Positions 35,094-43,003 of a stretch of 64,000 bases of DNA are shown piece by piece; position 1 is the stretch's first letter, and each line of letters begins with the position of its first letter. This DNA comes from Actinoplanes missouriensis 431 (lineage in GTDB: Bacteria; Actinomycetota; Actinomycetes; Mycobacteriales; Micromonosporaceae). The stretch is taken from assembly GCF_000284295.1 (NCBI RefSeq), contig NC_017093.1, positions 2,418,001-2,482,000 of the forward strand, read 5' to 3'. Under the pieces are notes generated by a model. The model worked only from the letters and a program-made list of their open reading frames with translations. It was not told the DNA's origin and did no database searches. Both the position numbers and the translations under genes were made by a program.

Positions 35094-35912
35094 TCAATGA
35101 CGATGGGTGGAGAACCACTCCTGCGCCGCGTCCACCGCCGGCACCAGCGGGAACAGGTGAGCGGTGGCGTCACCCACCTGTCCGGTGGTCGCCCAGGAGT
35201 GCCGGAGGAGATCCTTCCCGGCCGTGCCGAAATCGCCGTCGTCGAGCTTGAGCGCCGCGAACCGCCGCAGCTCGCGCCGATCATTCTCGGTCACGAAGCA
35301 GGAGTACTCCATGATCGCGCCAGGCCGCGGGAACCGGTCCGCGGCCCGGTATTCGGCGAGGTGCAGCGCGGTGCACTTCTCGACGCCGACGCCGAGCAGC
35401 AGGATCGAGGTGTCGCCCCGGTAGAGCGCGCCCAGCGGGGACCGCTCGCCCAGATGGCAGTCCAGGTCGTGCACCGCCACGATCCCCGCGGCGGCCGGCC
35501 CGAGCGCGGCGAACGAGGTCTGCGGGTGCCGGCTGCGCAGCGCGCCCGGATGCGCCCGGACGTGCTCGGCGAAGCCGCCGACGCCGTACGACGGGGTGGT
35601 GTCCGGGTCGAAGCCGGGCATCGCCGCCACATAGCGGTCCCGGTCGGCGTCGCTCAGACCGGCCGTGGCCGCGCGGTACACCGGGCTGGTCAGCGAGTTG
35701 TTCGGGGTCTGGGCCGGCACCACGATCGTGGTGCCCGGGCCGCACACCTCGCGCAGCGCGGCGAGCAGGGTGGCCGGGCCGCCCTCGATCCAGCCGATCC
35801 GGCGCATCGAGCAGTGCACCAGCAGGGCGCCGCCGGCCGGCGTGTCCTTGCCCACCCCGAGCGCGATCAGGTCGGCGACCAGGGCGGCGCGGGTCACGAC
35901 CGGGCCGGTCAT
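35094..35912 (-). CDS. AAC(3)-like N-acetyltransferase of the FxS locus
   Basis: A 272-residue member of the aminoglycoside 3-N-acetyltransferase (Antibiotic_NAT) fold. Typical elements are LLVHCSMRRIGWIEGGPATL, TTIVVPAQTPNNS, GGFAEHVRAHPGALRSRHPQ and LLLGVGVEKCTALHLAEYRA. ATG 35912 overlaps the fxsB stop by 4 nt, so it is the third gene of fxsA-fxsB-aac. Family members in such loci are thought to modify the peptide or its amino terminus rather than give antibiotic resistance; that role is an inference from context. Acetyl-CoA would be the donor. Confidence 0.85.
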   Translation of the reverse strand: MTGPVVTRAALVADLIALGVGKDTPAGGALLVHCSMRRIGWIEGGPATLLAALREVCGPGTTIVVPAQTPNNSLTSPVYRAATAGLSDADRDRYVAAMPGFDPDTTPSYGVGGFAEHVRAHPGALRSRHPQTSFAALGPAAAGIVAVHDLDCHLGERSPLGALYRGDTSILLLGVGVEKCTALHLAEYRAADRFPRPGAIMEYSCFVTENDRRELRRFAALKLDDGDFGTAGKDLLRHSWATTGQVGDATAHLFPLVPAVDAAQEWFSTHRH

Positions 35913-38221
35913 GAGTCCCAGGACCGGATCGTCGCGGCCATCCGGTCGACGAACGCGGCGCCCAGCGGGGTCAGCGCGCCGGTCTCGCGCAGCGCGGCGA
36001 CGGCGTCGACGGTCCACCGGTGGTACATCGCGTACAGCTCGGGGGCGCGGGGGTCGTGGCCGACCCGGCGGCGCCAGACGTCGGCCACCGCGGCGTGCGC
36101 GTAGACGCCCTGCAGCGCGGCCTCGACCGGCCGGCTCTCGGTCTTCCAGCCGACCGTGATCCGGGCGTCCGAGTCCGGGTCGTGCAGGTCGTACAGGTCG
36201 AGCAGTGCGCCCAGCTTGGCGTGCTGGAACTCGTGCACCAGCAGGACCGCGAGCTCGGCCGGCCCGACCGGCACGGCGGAGAGCGAACCGAACGCGTCCA
36301 TCGCCGTGGAGGCCCGTTGCCGCCCGGCCGGATCCGGCTCCAACGGCATGATCACTTTCAGTCCGGCGCGCAGGGCCGGGGCGTACTCCGGCAACTCCAC
36401 GTCGATCAGGCGCCAGGCCGCGGTCAGCGAGTCCCGCCACTGCGCCACGGCCTGGTCGTCCAGCCGCGCCGCCGGGGTCCACCCGTGGCAGTCCCGGGCC
36501 GGGTCCCCGTCCTCGATCCGGACGCTCCAGCCGTCCCGCGCGATGTGCCGGGCCGGTTGCCAGTGCGCGGTCGAACCGGGCTGGGACAGGTCGACGGTGA
36601 GCACCACCCCGTCCGGTCCGGTGAGCCGCAGCTTGCCCGGGTCGGCGGCGATCCGGGCGGGCGCGGTGACCGGCTCCGGCCAGTACAGCGTGCCGACCGT
36701 GGGCAGCGTGACCACGCCCTGCTCGATCCGGACGTCGGTCTCCACCGGCACGCTCGCGTGCACGGCCGCCGCGGCGGCGAGCCCACCCAGGTACGGCAGC
36801 CCGGCGGCGTCGCCGGTCCGCAGCATGCCGACCGCCCAGGCCCGCACGTACGGATGCGCGAGCACGTGCCGGACCGCGCCGGCGTGCCCCTCCTCCAGCT
36901 CGGTGAGCGCCCGCCAGCCGGCCGTCTCGCCGTGCTGCTCGACCGCGGCGACGACCAGTGCCCGGGTGACCGCGTGCTGCTGCCCGGTCAGCCAGGCGAT
37001 GGTCGCCTCGTCGCCGAAGCCGGACGCGATCTGGTCGATCACGTCGGCCGGTCCGGTCTCCCCGGGTTTCGCGTCAGCCTGGTGCATCCGGGTCTCCTCG
37101 TTGGTCCGGTCGATCAGGACGCGCAGGTCCGCGCAGTACACCGACGGGTTGTCGAAGCCGTGGCCGGCGCGGAACCGGTGGGCGTAGAGGCCGCCGGCGC
37201 ACTGCTGGACGACCGGGCAGGACCGGCAGATCTCGTTGAGGCCGGCGACGCCCCGCTGCCGGACCGCGATCGGGCGCAGCCGGGAGACCTCGTCGACGGG
37301 GTGGGTGAGCACGCTGAGGCCGGTCGCGGGCGCGCCGTCGTACGCGGTCTTCACCGAGTCGGCCTGCTCGTACTCGCCGCCGGTCTCGATCACCACCATG
37401 TCGACGGTGTCGGCACCGAGCTGCTCGCTGCCGCTCCGCCCGCCCCGCGCGGTGGAGTGCAGGCCGTCGAAGAGCCGGATCCGCATCGGGCGGCCGTCGG
37501 CCAGCCAGCGGCGGTGGATCACGGAGAGCCAGGTCGCGTACGGCGTGGGGTCGCCGTCCGGGCGCGGCGGCGGGTTCTCCCAGGTGGCGTGGGGGAGCAG
37601 GAAGTCGACGGCGGGGGGCCGCTCGGCCAGGAGCGCCTCGTAGACCCGGTCCGGGGAGTTGCGGATGTCGATCGTGCAGAGCAGCCCGGCGTAGAGCTCG
37701 CGGTAGGCCGGGGTGCGCAGCAGGGCGAGCGCGGCCTGGACCTGGTCGAAGCTGCCCGCGCCGTTCGCGAATCTCCGGTGCCGGTCGTTGGCCTCGCGGT
37801 CGCCGTCGAGCGAGACCCCGACCCGGACACCGTGGCGCTTGAGCACGTCACCGGTCGCCGGGTTGAAGCGCACGCCGTTCGTCTGCATGGTCAGCGAGAG
37901 CCGGGTGACCTTCTCGATCGGCGTCCGGATCTCGGTGATCAGCCGGTCGAGCCCGGCCGGCCCGAGGAGCAGGGGCTCACCACCGTGCACGACGACCCGG
38001 ACGCGGGGCAGCTCCCACCGGGCCGCGTGCTCGGCGATCCGGCGGGCCGCGGCCCGGGCGACGTCGGCCGACATGGCCCGGGCCTTGGTCATCCAGCTCT
38101 GGTCGGCGTGCTCATAGACGTAGCAATGGTCGCACTTCAGGTCGCACCGGCCGTGGACCTTCAGAACGAACTGGCTCAGCGGATGCGCCCCGCCGGCCTC
38201 ATCGCCCGCCCGGGCGGGCAT
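35909..38221 (-). CDS. fxsB: FxsB radical SAM/SPASM cyclophane maturase fused to HExxH domain
   Basis: A 770-residue enzyme. Residues 15-400: radical SAM barrel with the [4Fe-4S] motif CDLKCDHCY (Cys26, Cys30, Cys33), then RVVVHGGEPLLLG, and a SPASM region with EICRSCPVVQQCAGG and SVYCADL carrying auxiliary cluster cysteines. FxsB enzymes install a C-C crosslink between Phe and Ser of the FxS motif. Residues about 410-770 form a second domain with HEFQH (663-667), the HExxH domain often fused to or beside these maturases and now assigned to peptide beta-hydroxylases. ATG shares one base with the fxsA stop. Confidence 0.93.
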   Translation of the reverse strand: MPARAGDEAGGAHPLSQFVLKVHGRCDLKCDHCYVYEHADQSWMTKARAMSADVARAAARRIAEHAARWELPRVRVVVHGGEPLLLGPAGLDRLITEIRTPIEKVTRLSLTMQTNGVRFNPATGDVLKRHGVRVGVSLDGDREANDRHRRFANGAGSFDQVQAALALLRTPAYRELYAGLLCTIDIRNSPDRVYEALLAERPPAVDFLLPHATWENPPPRPDGDPTPYATWLSVIHRRWLADGRPMRIRLFDGLHSTARGGRSGSEQLGADTVDMVVIETGGEYEQADSVKTAYDGAPATGLSVLTHPVDEVSRLRPIAVRQRGVAGLNEICRSCPVVQQCAGGLYAHRFRAGHGFDNPSVYCADLRVLIDRTNEETRMHQADAKPGETGPADVIDQIASGFGDEATIAWLTGQQHAVTRALVVAAVEQHGETAGWRALTELEEGHAGAVRHVLAHPYVRAWAVGMLRTGDAAGLPYLGGLAAAAAVHASVPVETDVRIEQGVVTLPTVGTLYWPEPVTAPARIAADPGKLRLTGPDGVVLTVDLSQPGSTAHWQPARHIARDGWSVRIEDGDPARDCHGWTPAARLDDQAVAQWRDSLTAAWRLIDVELPEYAPALRAGLKVIMPLEPDPAGRQRASTAMDAFGSLSAVPVGPAELAVLLVHEFQHAKLGALLDLYDLHDPDSDARITVGWKTESRPVEAALQGVYAHAAVADVWRRRVGHDPRAPELYAMYHRWTVDAVAALRETGALTPLGAAFVDRMAATIRSWDS

Positions 38222-38394
38222 CAGTGTGCGGACTGGAAGGCGGCCACATCCAGCCGTTTGAGAAGGGACTCCTTGTCGACGATCCGGCGGACCACGCGGC
38301 TGGCGTGCTCGGCCCGGATCTCCCGTAGCGGAGTCTCATTGATGACGGCCAGCGGCCCGACCATGTTGTCCGGGGTCGCGACTTCGGTGTTCAC
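38221..38394 (-). CDS. fxsA: FxSxx-COOH precursor peptide FxsA
   Basis: A 57-residue peptide on the minus strand, starting at GTG 38394 with GGAG 5 nt upstream, and ending at TGA 38221-38223, which overlaps the ATG of fxsB. It ends A-A-F-Q-S-A-H: Phe53-x-Ser55-x-x-COOH, the defining substrate motif of FxsB maturases. The leader is charged and helical (ETPLREIRAEHASRVVRRIV, then DKESLLKRLDV). The expected product is a three-residue cyclophane linking Phe53 and Ser55 at the extreme C-terminus. Its placement and coupling to fxsB make this the substrate with high confidence; whether the leader is removed is unknown. Confidence 0.93.
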   Translation of the reverse strand: MNTEVATPDNMVGPLAVINETPLREIRAEHASRVVRRIVDKESLLKRLDVAAFQSAH

Positions 38395-38447
38395 GATATC
38401 TCCAGGTCATATCAGGTTCAGGGTCTCGCGACCGGCCTGCGCAGTCG

Positions 38448-39458
38448 TTAACTGATTTTGCGCCGGAATGGTTTCGGTTGGGTTTTGTGACGGATTCCGT
38501 ACTCTGCGCCACCCGTCATCGTCCCATAGGCCATCCAGCGTGGTTCCCACTTCGAGAATCGCGCTGATGATAGTGAACCGGCGGGCCGCGCGATACGGCC
38601 AGTTCTCCTTTGGAGGATAACGACCGACGAGAGCACCAGCAGACCGCCCGTGAGCTGCGTGATCGTCAGGGTCTCACCGAGCAGGGCGGCCGCCAGCGCG
38701 GTCGTCACCACCGGCTCGGCGGTGGAGAGGATGGCCGCGGTCGAGGGGCCGGTCCGGCGTAGACCGGCGAAGAACGCGACGATCGGCAGCACTGTGGAGA
38801 CCAGCACGATGCCGGTCAGCCACAACCAGCCGTCCGCCCGGAAATCGAGACCGACCCCGCCGGCGACCAGTGCCCGGACCGCGAGCGCGGCGGCCGCGCC
38901 GGTCAGCACCAGGGTGGTCAGCCGGACCGGCGGCATCCGTCGCACGACCCGGTCCGAGCACAGGATGTAGCCGGTGTAGGTCAGCGCCGACCCGAACGCC
39001 AGGGCCACCCCGGTGCCGTCGATCGCCACGCCGCCCGCGCCGAGCAGCACCAGCAGCACCCCGGCCGACGCGGCGAGCAGCGCGACCACCTTGCCGCCGG
39101 TCAGCCGGTCCCGGCCCAGGGCCACCGCGGTCACCGTCACCAGCAGGGGATACAGATAGAAGACCAGGGACAGCAGCGAGGCGTCCATCCGCTGCAGGGC
39201 CTCGAAATACAGGGTCGCCTGGGCCGCGTACCCGAGGGCACCCAGGCCGAGTGCCGCGGCCAGAAGCGTCCCGGGGGTCTTGGTCCTGACCTCGGGCCGG
39301 CGGCGGAGGAGGGGGAACGAGGCCAGCAGCAGCGCGGCCAGACCGAAACGGACCAGGAGCAGGGTGTCCGGCGAGACGCCCGCCTCGAACGCGAGCTTGC
39401 CGAAGACGCCGAGCGCGCCGAAACAGACCGCGGAGAGCAGGCAGAGAGTGGGACCCAT
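38448..39458 (-). CDS. EamA/DMT family transporter
   Basis: A 336-residue inner membrane protein with ten helices in two EamA repeats: LCLLSAVCFGALGVFGKLAF at the start and VALAFGSALTYTGYILCSDR for the second half. DMT proteins export metabolites such as amino acids. The last 45 or so residues (SLSSARFSKWEPRWMAYGTM and the basic KPFRRKIS) lie beyond the family core and are hydrophilic; the DNA there is less GC-rich and immediately precedes fxsA (53-nt gap). Divergent from a LysR regulator that probably controls it. Confidence 0.85.
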   Translation of the reverse strand: MGPTLCLLSAVCFGALGVFGKLAFEAGVSPDTLLLVRFGLAALLLASFPLLRRRPEVRTKTPGTLLAAALGLGALGYAAQATLYFEALQRMDASLLSLVFYLYPLLVTVTAVALGRDRLTGGKVVALLAASAGVLLVLLGAGGVAIDGTGVALAFGSALTYTGYILCSDRVVRRMPPVRLTTLVLTGAAAALAVRALVAGGVGLDFRADGWLWLTGIVLVSTVLPIVAFFAGLRRTGPSTAAILSTAEPVVTTALAAALLGETLTITQLTGGLLVLSSVVILQRRTGRIARPAGSLSSARFSKWEPRWMAYGTMTGGAEYGIRHKTQPKPFRRKIS

Positions 39459-39482
39459 GAGGGCAAGCTTCGGCCCGCTGAT

Positions 39483-39501
39483 TCGTCACGTCCAGTGACG
39501 A
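39483..39501. promoter_or_regulatory. LysR-type operator candidate
   Basis: TCGTCAC-GTCCA-GTGACGA: perfect 7-bp arms (39483-39489, 39495-39501) in the 73-bp gap between the EamA gene and the divergent lysR gene. This is the expected site for a LysR regulator that controls its neighbour and itself. Confidence 0.6.
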
Positions 39502-39531
39502 TTCCTGGAGCTGATTGTTTAGGATTTGTGC

Positions 39532-40437
39532 ATGGAGCTGCGTCGCCTGCGCTTTCTCCGTGAGTTCGAGGTGCGCGGCACGCTCGGCGCGGTCGCGACG
39601 GCCCTCGGCTACAGCCCGTCCGCCGTCTCGCAACAGCTCGCGCTCCTGGAGAAGGAGGTCGGCGCCCGGCTGCTGGAGAAAGCGGGCCGCGGCGTGCGCC
39701 TCACCGACGCGGGGCGGATCCTGGCGAGCCACGCGGGTGTCCTTCTCGCTGCCGCCGACGCGGCAGCGGCGGATCTCGCGGCCCACACCGATGAGGTACG
39801 GGGTACCGTGCGCGCCAGTGGACTCCAGTCAGCCGCGCGCCGCCTGCTGGTTCCCGCGGTGTCCCGGGTCGCGGCCGCCTTCCCCGGGATCCGTGCCGAG
39901 GTCTTCGAACTGGAGCTCGAGGCGGCCCTGCCCGAGCTGCGCCTCGGCGCGATCGACCTGCTGATCAGCGACGAGTACGACGGCCATCCCCGCCCGCGCC
40001 CGGCCGGCCTGCGGTTCGCGGTGCTGCACGCCGAGGAGCTGAAACTGGTGCTCCCGGCGGCCCACCCGCTCGCCGCCCCGGGCGGCCCGGTGCCGATCGC
40101 CGCGCTGCGTGCCGAGGTCTGGGTCGCGACCAGCGCGGGCACCGGCCACCACGCCATGGTCGTCGGCACCTGTCGCGCGCTCGGCGGCTTCGACCCGGAC
40201 CTGCGGCACCTCTGCTACGACGCGGAGGTGCAGCTGGAGCTGGTCCGGCGGGCCGGCGCGGTGGCGCTGCTGCCCGAGCTGACACTGCCCGCCGGGGACC
40301 CGGCGGTGGCGGTCCGGGACGTGGCCGAGCAGAGCCTGGGCCGGCGCCTCTTCGTGGTCACCCGGGAGGGGCCGCAGACGCCGGCCCTGACCACCTTCCT
40401 GACCGTTCTGACCGACGTGGCATCGTCACTGCGGTGA
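39532..40437 (+). CDS. LysR family transcriptional regulator
   Basis: A 301-residue regulator. The winged HTH is residues 1-60 (MELRRLRFLREFEVRGTLGA, then YSPSAVSQQLALLEKEVGAR). The periplasmic-binding-like effector domain covers residues 90-300. AGGA lies 8-9 nt before ATG 39532. It reads divergently from the EamA exporter and its stop overlaps the start of the HD gene (GTGA), so HD protein and regulator are coupled. Confidence 0.9.
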   Translation: MELRRLRFLREFEVRGTLGAVATALGYSPSAVSQQLALLEKEVGARLLEKAGRGVRLTDAGRILASHAGVLLAAADAAAADLAAHTDEVRGTVRASGLQSAARRLLVPAVSRVAAAFPGIRAEVFELELEAALPELRLGAIDLLISDEYDGHPRPRPAGLRFAVLHAEELKLVLPAAHPLAAPGGPVPIAALRAEVWVATSAGTGHHAMVVGTCRALGGFDPDLRHLCYDAEVQLELVRRAGAVALLPELTLPAGDPAVAVRDVAEQSLGRRLFVVTREGPQTPALTTFLTVLTDVASSLR

Positions 40438-41000
40438 TTCCGACCGAGACACAGATCCGTGCCATGCACCGCGAGGCCGCGCCGAGCCGGGAGGCGTTCG
40501 CGTCGGTCTGGACGCACTGCCGGATCGTCTGGTCGATCGCCTCGCAGCTCATGCCCCCGGACCTCGATGGGGATCTGGTGCGGGCCGGGTGCCTGTTGCA
40601 CGACATCGGGGTGTACCGGCTGGCTGCGGACGACCCCTACGTCAGGCACGGGGTGCTCGGCGAGGAGCTGGCGCGCGACCTCGGTCTGCCGGAGGTGCTC
40701 AGCCGGTTCTGCTCGCACCACACCGGTGTCGGGATCACCGCCGCGGACGTGACAGCGCAGGGGCTGCCGTTGCCGGTGGCGGACTACCTGGCCGAATCCG
40801 CCGAGGAACGACTCGTGATGTATGCGGACAAATTCCACAGCAAATCGACGCCGCCGTCATTCGTGACCAGTGACACATTCGTGGTCGCCGTGAGTCGCTT
40901 CGGTGCGGACAAGCCCGCTCGTTTCGACGCTCTCACCAGGGAGTTCGGTCAGCCTAACCTTACTCCGCTGGTGAGTGAGTTCGGCCATTCTGTCCGGTAA
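40434..41000 (+). CDS. HD domain phosphohydrolase-like protein
   Basis: A 188-residue protein starting at GTG 40434 in a 4-nt overlap with lysR. The metal-binding HD signature is seen as THCRIVWSIA (first His) and CLLHDIGVYRL (His-Asp pair); a third His region is FCSHHTGVGI and the fourth ligand Asp lies in MYADKFHSK. HD proteins of this size hydrolyse nucleotides or phosphomonoesters; the substrate is unknown. The MYADKFHS pattern is typical of small bacterial HD proteins related to YqeK/HDIG. Confidence 0.82.
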   Translation: MIPTETQIRAMHREAAPSREAFASVWTHCRIVWSIASQLMPPDLDGDLVRAGCLLHDIGVYRLAADDPYVRHGVLGEELARDLGLPEVLSRFCSHHTGVGITAADVTAQGLPLPVADYLAESAEERLVMYADKFHSKSTPPSFVTSDTFVVAVSRFGADKPARFDALTREFGQPNLTPLVSEFGHSVR

Positions 41001-41027
41001 TGGGCCGGTTCGGGACCGTGAGATCGA

Positions 41028-41052
41028 CTTGATCTCAACCTAGGTTCAAGTT
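41028..41052. promoter_or_regulatory. Palindromic element upstream of the FprA-type gene
   Basis: AACCTAGGTT (41038-41047) is a perfect 10-bp palindrome, flanked by ACTTGA (41028-41033) and TCAAGT (41047-41052). It lies 58-82 nt upstream of the reductase start and could be an operator or part of the promoter. The regulator is unknown. Confidence 0.35.
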
Positions 41053-41109
41053 TTAGAGTCTTGCCGTTTCCTTTGATCATCGGCGAGAGCGCGAGTGAGG
41101 GATTTATCT

Positions 41110-42459
41110 ATGGATCGCCCCCTGCGGGTTGCCGTCATCGGTGCCGGCCCGGCCGGTATCTATGCGGCCGACCACTTGATCAAGGCTTCGGAAACGGTCA
41201 CCGTCGACATTTTCGACAAGCTGCCCACCCCCTACGGCCTGATCCGGTACGGCGTCGCGCCTGACCACCCGCGGATCAAGGAGATCGTCAACGCTCTCAC
41301 CCGGATCCTGAACAACGAGCGGATCCGGTTCATCGGCAACGTCGCGTACGGCACCGACGTCAAGCCCGAGGAGCTCAGCCGCTTCTACGACGCGACGGTC
41401 ATCGCGACCGGCGCCGAGAAGGACCGCGCCCTCGACATCCCCGGCATCGACCTGCAGGGCAGCTTCGGCGCCGCCGACTTCGCGTCCTGGTACAACGGGC
41501 ACCCCGACGTGCCGCGCGAGTGGCCGCTGGAGGCCAAGGAGGTCGCCGTCATCGGCGCCGGAAACGTCGCCATCGACGTGGCCCGGATCCTCGCGAAGAC
41601 GGCCGACGAGCTGCTGGTCACCGAGATCCCGGAGAACGTCTACCAGGGACTGAAGGCCAGCCCGGTCACCGACGTGCACCTGTTCTCCCGGCGCGGCCCG
41701 GCCCAGGTCAAGTTCACCCCGCAGGAGCTGCGCGAACTCGACCACTCGCCGAACGTCGAGGTGATCATCCACCCCGAGGGCATCGAGTTCGACGAGGGCA
41801 GCCTCGAGGCGATGCGGCAGACCCGGCACGTCAAGATGTGCGTGGACATCCTGCAGAACTGGGCCGTGCGCGACCCGCGGGACCGCCCGCGCCGCCTGCA
41901 CCTGTACTTCCTGCAGGCCCCGGTCGAGGTGCTCGGCGAGGACGGCAAGGTCGTCGGCCTGCGGACCGAGACCCAGGAGCTGACCGGCGACGGCTGGGTC
42001 CGCGGCACCGGCGAGTTCACCGACTGGCCGGTCCAGGCCGTCTACCGGGCCGTCGGCTACCTCAGCACCGCGCTGCCGGACCTGCCGTTCGACACCAAGA
42101 CCGGCACCATCCCGCACCAGGCCGGCCGGATCCTCGACCTCGACGGCGAGCACATCCCCGGCATGTACACGACCGGCTGGATCAAGCGCGGCCCGGTCGG
42201 CCTCATCGGCCACACCAAGGGTGACGCCAACGAGACCGTGCAGAGCCTGCTCGAGGACGTCGAGAAGCTGCCGGCGCCGGTCGACCCCACGCACGAGGGT
42301 GTCCTCGAGTACCTGCGCGGGCGCGGCCTGGAGATCACCGACTGGGAGGGCTGGCAGAAGCTGGACGCCCACGAGGTGACCCTGGGTGAGCCGCACGGGC
42401 GTAAGCGCATCAAGGTCGTGGCGCGCGACGAGATGACCGGCATCTGCAACGCGGTCTGA
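41110..42459 (+). CDS. fprA: FprA-type ferredoxin/adrenodoxin-NADP+ reductase
   Basis: A 449-residue FAD/NADP flavoprotein that passes electrons from NADPH to ferredoxins, for example those serving P450s. The FAD-binding motif is VAVIGAGPAGIYAADHLIKA, the active-site loop YGLIRYGVAPDH, the NADP-binding motif VAVIGAGNVAIDVARILAKT, and the end shows the family GWIKRGPVGLIGHTKGDAN. ATG 41110 is chosen over GTG 41095 because GAGGG lies 8 nt before it. A terminator follows the gene. Length and motifs match Mycobacterium FprA. Confidence 0.93.
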   Translation: MDRPLRVAVIGAGPAGIYAADHLIKASETVTVDIFDKLPTPYGLIRYGVAPDHPRIKEIVNALTRILNNERIRFIGNVAYGTDVKPEELSRFYDATVIATGAEKDRALDIPGIDLQGSFGAADFASWYNGHPDVPREWPLEAKEVAVIGAGNVAIDVARILAKTADELLVTEIPENVYQGLKASPVTDVHLFSRRGPAQVKFTPQELRELDHSPNVEVIIHPEGIEFDEGSLEAMRQTRHVKMCVDILQNWAVRDPRDRPRRLHLYFLQAPVEVLGEDGKVVGLRTETQELTGDGWVRGTGEFTDWPVQAVYRAVGYLSTALPDLPFDTKTGTIPHQAGRILDLDGEHIPGMYTTGWIKRGPVGLIGHTKGDANETVQSLLEDVEKLPAPVDPTHEGVLEYLRGRGLEITDWEGWQKLDAHEVTLGEPHGRKRIKVVARDEMTGICNAV

Positions 42460-42474
42460 GTTTCATCCGAAGGG

Positions 42475-42500
42475 AGGCCGGCGTGATCGTGCGCCGGCCT
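42475..42500 (+). terminator. Terminator after the FprA-type gene
   Basis: AGGCCGGCG (42475-42483) and CGCCGGCCT (42492-42500) form a 9-bp stem with an 8-nt loop, followed by TTCTGG, 15 nt after the stop codon. Confidence 0.75.
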
Positions 42501-42519
42501 TTCTGGGTATCCGGAGCGG

Positions 42520-42957
42520 GTGAGCTCACCCCGTACCGTCGCTGTTGAAGATCTTGGGGCTTGGCTGCTCAAGGGGAACGCGGACCACGTCGACCTGCGC
42601 GGACGATTCTCGGTCGAGCCGCACGTCGAGCGGTGGTGCGTGCAGCCCAGCTATCGGCTCGGCCTGATGCGGGCCGGGCAGCCGGTGCTCTTCTGGGGTA
42701 GCGGCAGCCGGCGGCGCGACATCGCGTACGGCATCTGGGGAGCTGGGCGGCTGACCGGCCCGGCCCGGCGTGACGGTGACGGCTGGGAAGTGCCGCTGGA
42801 CCTGACCATCGCCCCGCCGGACGCGTGGATCCCGCGGTCGGTGATCCGTTCCCATGGGGTTTTGGCTGATCTCGAGGTGCTCCGGCAGCCGCAGGGGTCG
42901 AACCCGTCGTTCGTCACGGCGCGCGAATACGCCGTGATCACGTCCCTCCTGGCGTGA
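42520..42957 (+). CDS. EVE/PUA-like domain protein
   Basis: A 145-residue stand-alone protein with the pattern of an EVE/PUA-like domain: WCVQPSYRLGLMRAGQPVLF, a conserved FWGSGSRRRDIAYGIWGAGR barrel strand, and a C-terminal QGSNPSFVTAREYA tail as in EVE proteins that bind modified bases or RNA. GTG 42520 is supported by GGAG upstream. No restriction or RNA-modification gene is next to it, so its target is not known. Confidence 0.55.
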   Translation: MSSPRTVAVEDLGAWLLKGNADHVDLRGRFSVEPHVERWCVQPSYRLGLMRAGQPVLFWGSGSRRRDIAYGIWGAGRLTGPARRDGDGWEVPLDLTIAPPDAWIPRSVIRSHGVLADLEVLRQPQGSNPSFVTAREYAVITSLLA

Positions 42958-42968
42958 CCGTCGTTATA

Positions 42969-42997
42969 TTTACGAACGGTCGGTCGTTTTGTAGCGT
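42969..42997 (+). promoter_or_regulatory. Leaderless promoter and operator of the 43004 tetR gene
   Basis: TTTACG (42969-42974), a 17-bp spacer and TAGCGT (42992-42997) form a promoter whose -10 ends 6 nt before ATG 43004, implying a leaderless mRNA. The spacer holds the imperfect palindrome ACGAACGGTCGGTCGT (42972-42987), a usual TetR operator form. Confidence 0.6.
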
Positions 42998-43003
42998 GGG
43001 GTC

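Noticed and set aside
35094..35912. Aminoglycoside resistance gene
   Set aside because: The fold is AAC(3)-like, but the gene is translationally coupled to fxsB and has no resistance-type neighbours; a peptide-related role is more likely.
36200..36260. HExxH as a zinc protease active site in FxsB
   Set aside because: The domain is fused to a RiPP maturase and matches the HExxH group linked to peptide hydroxylation; no protease-type signature was seen.
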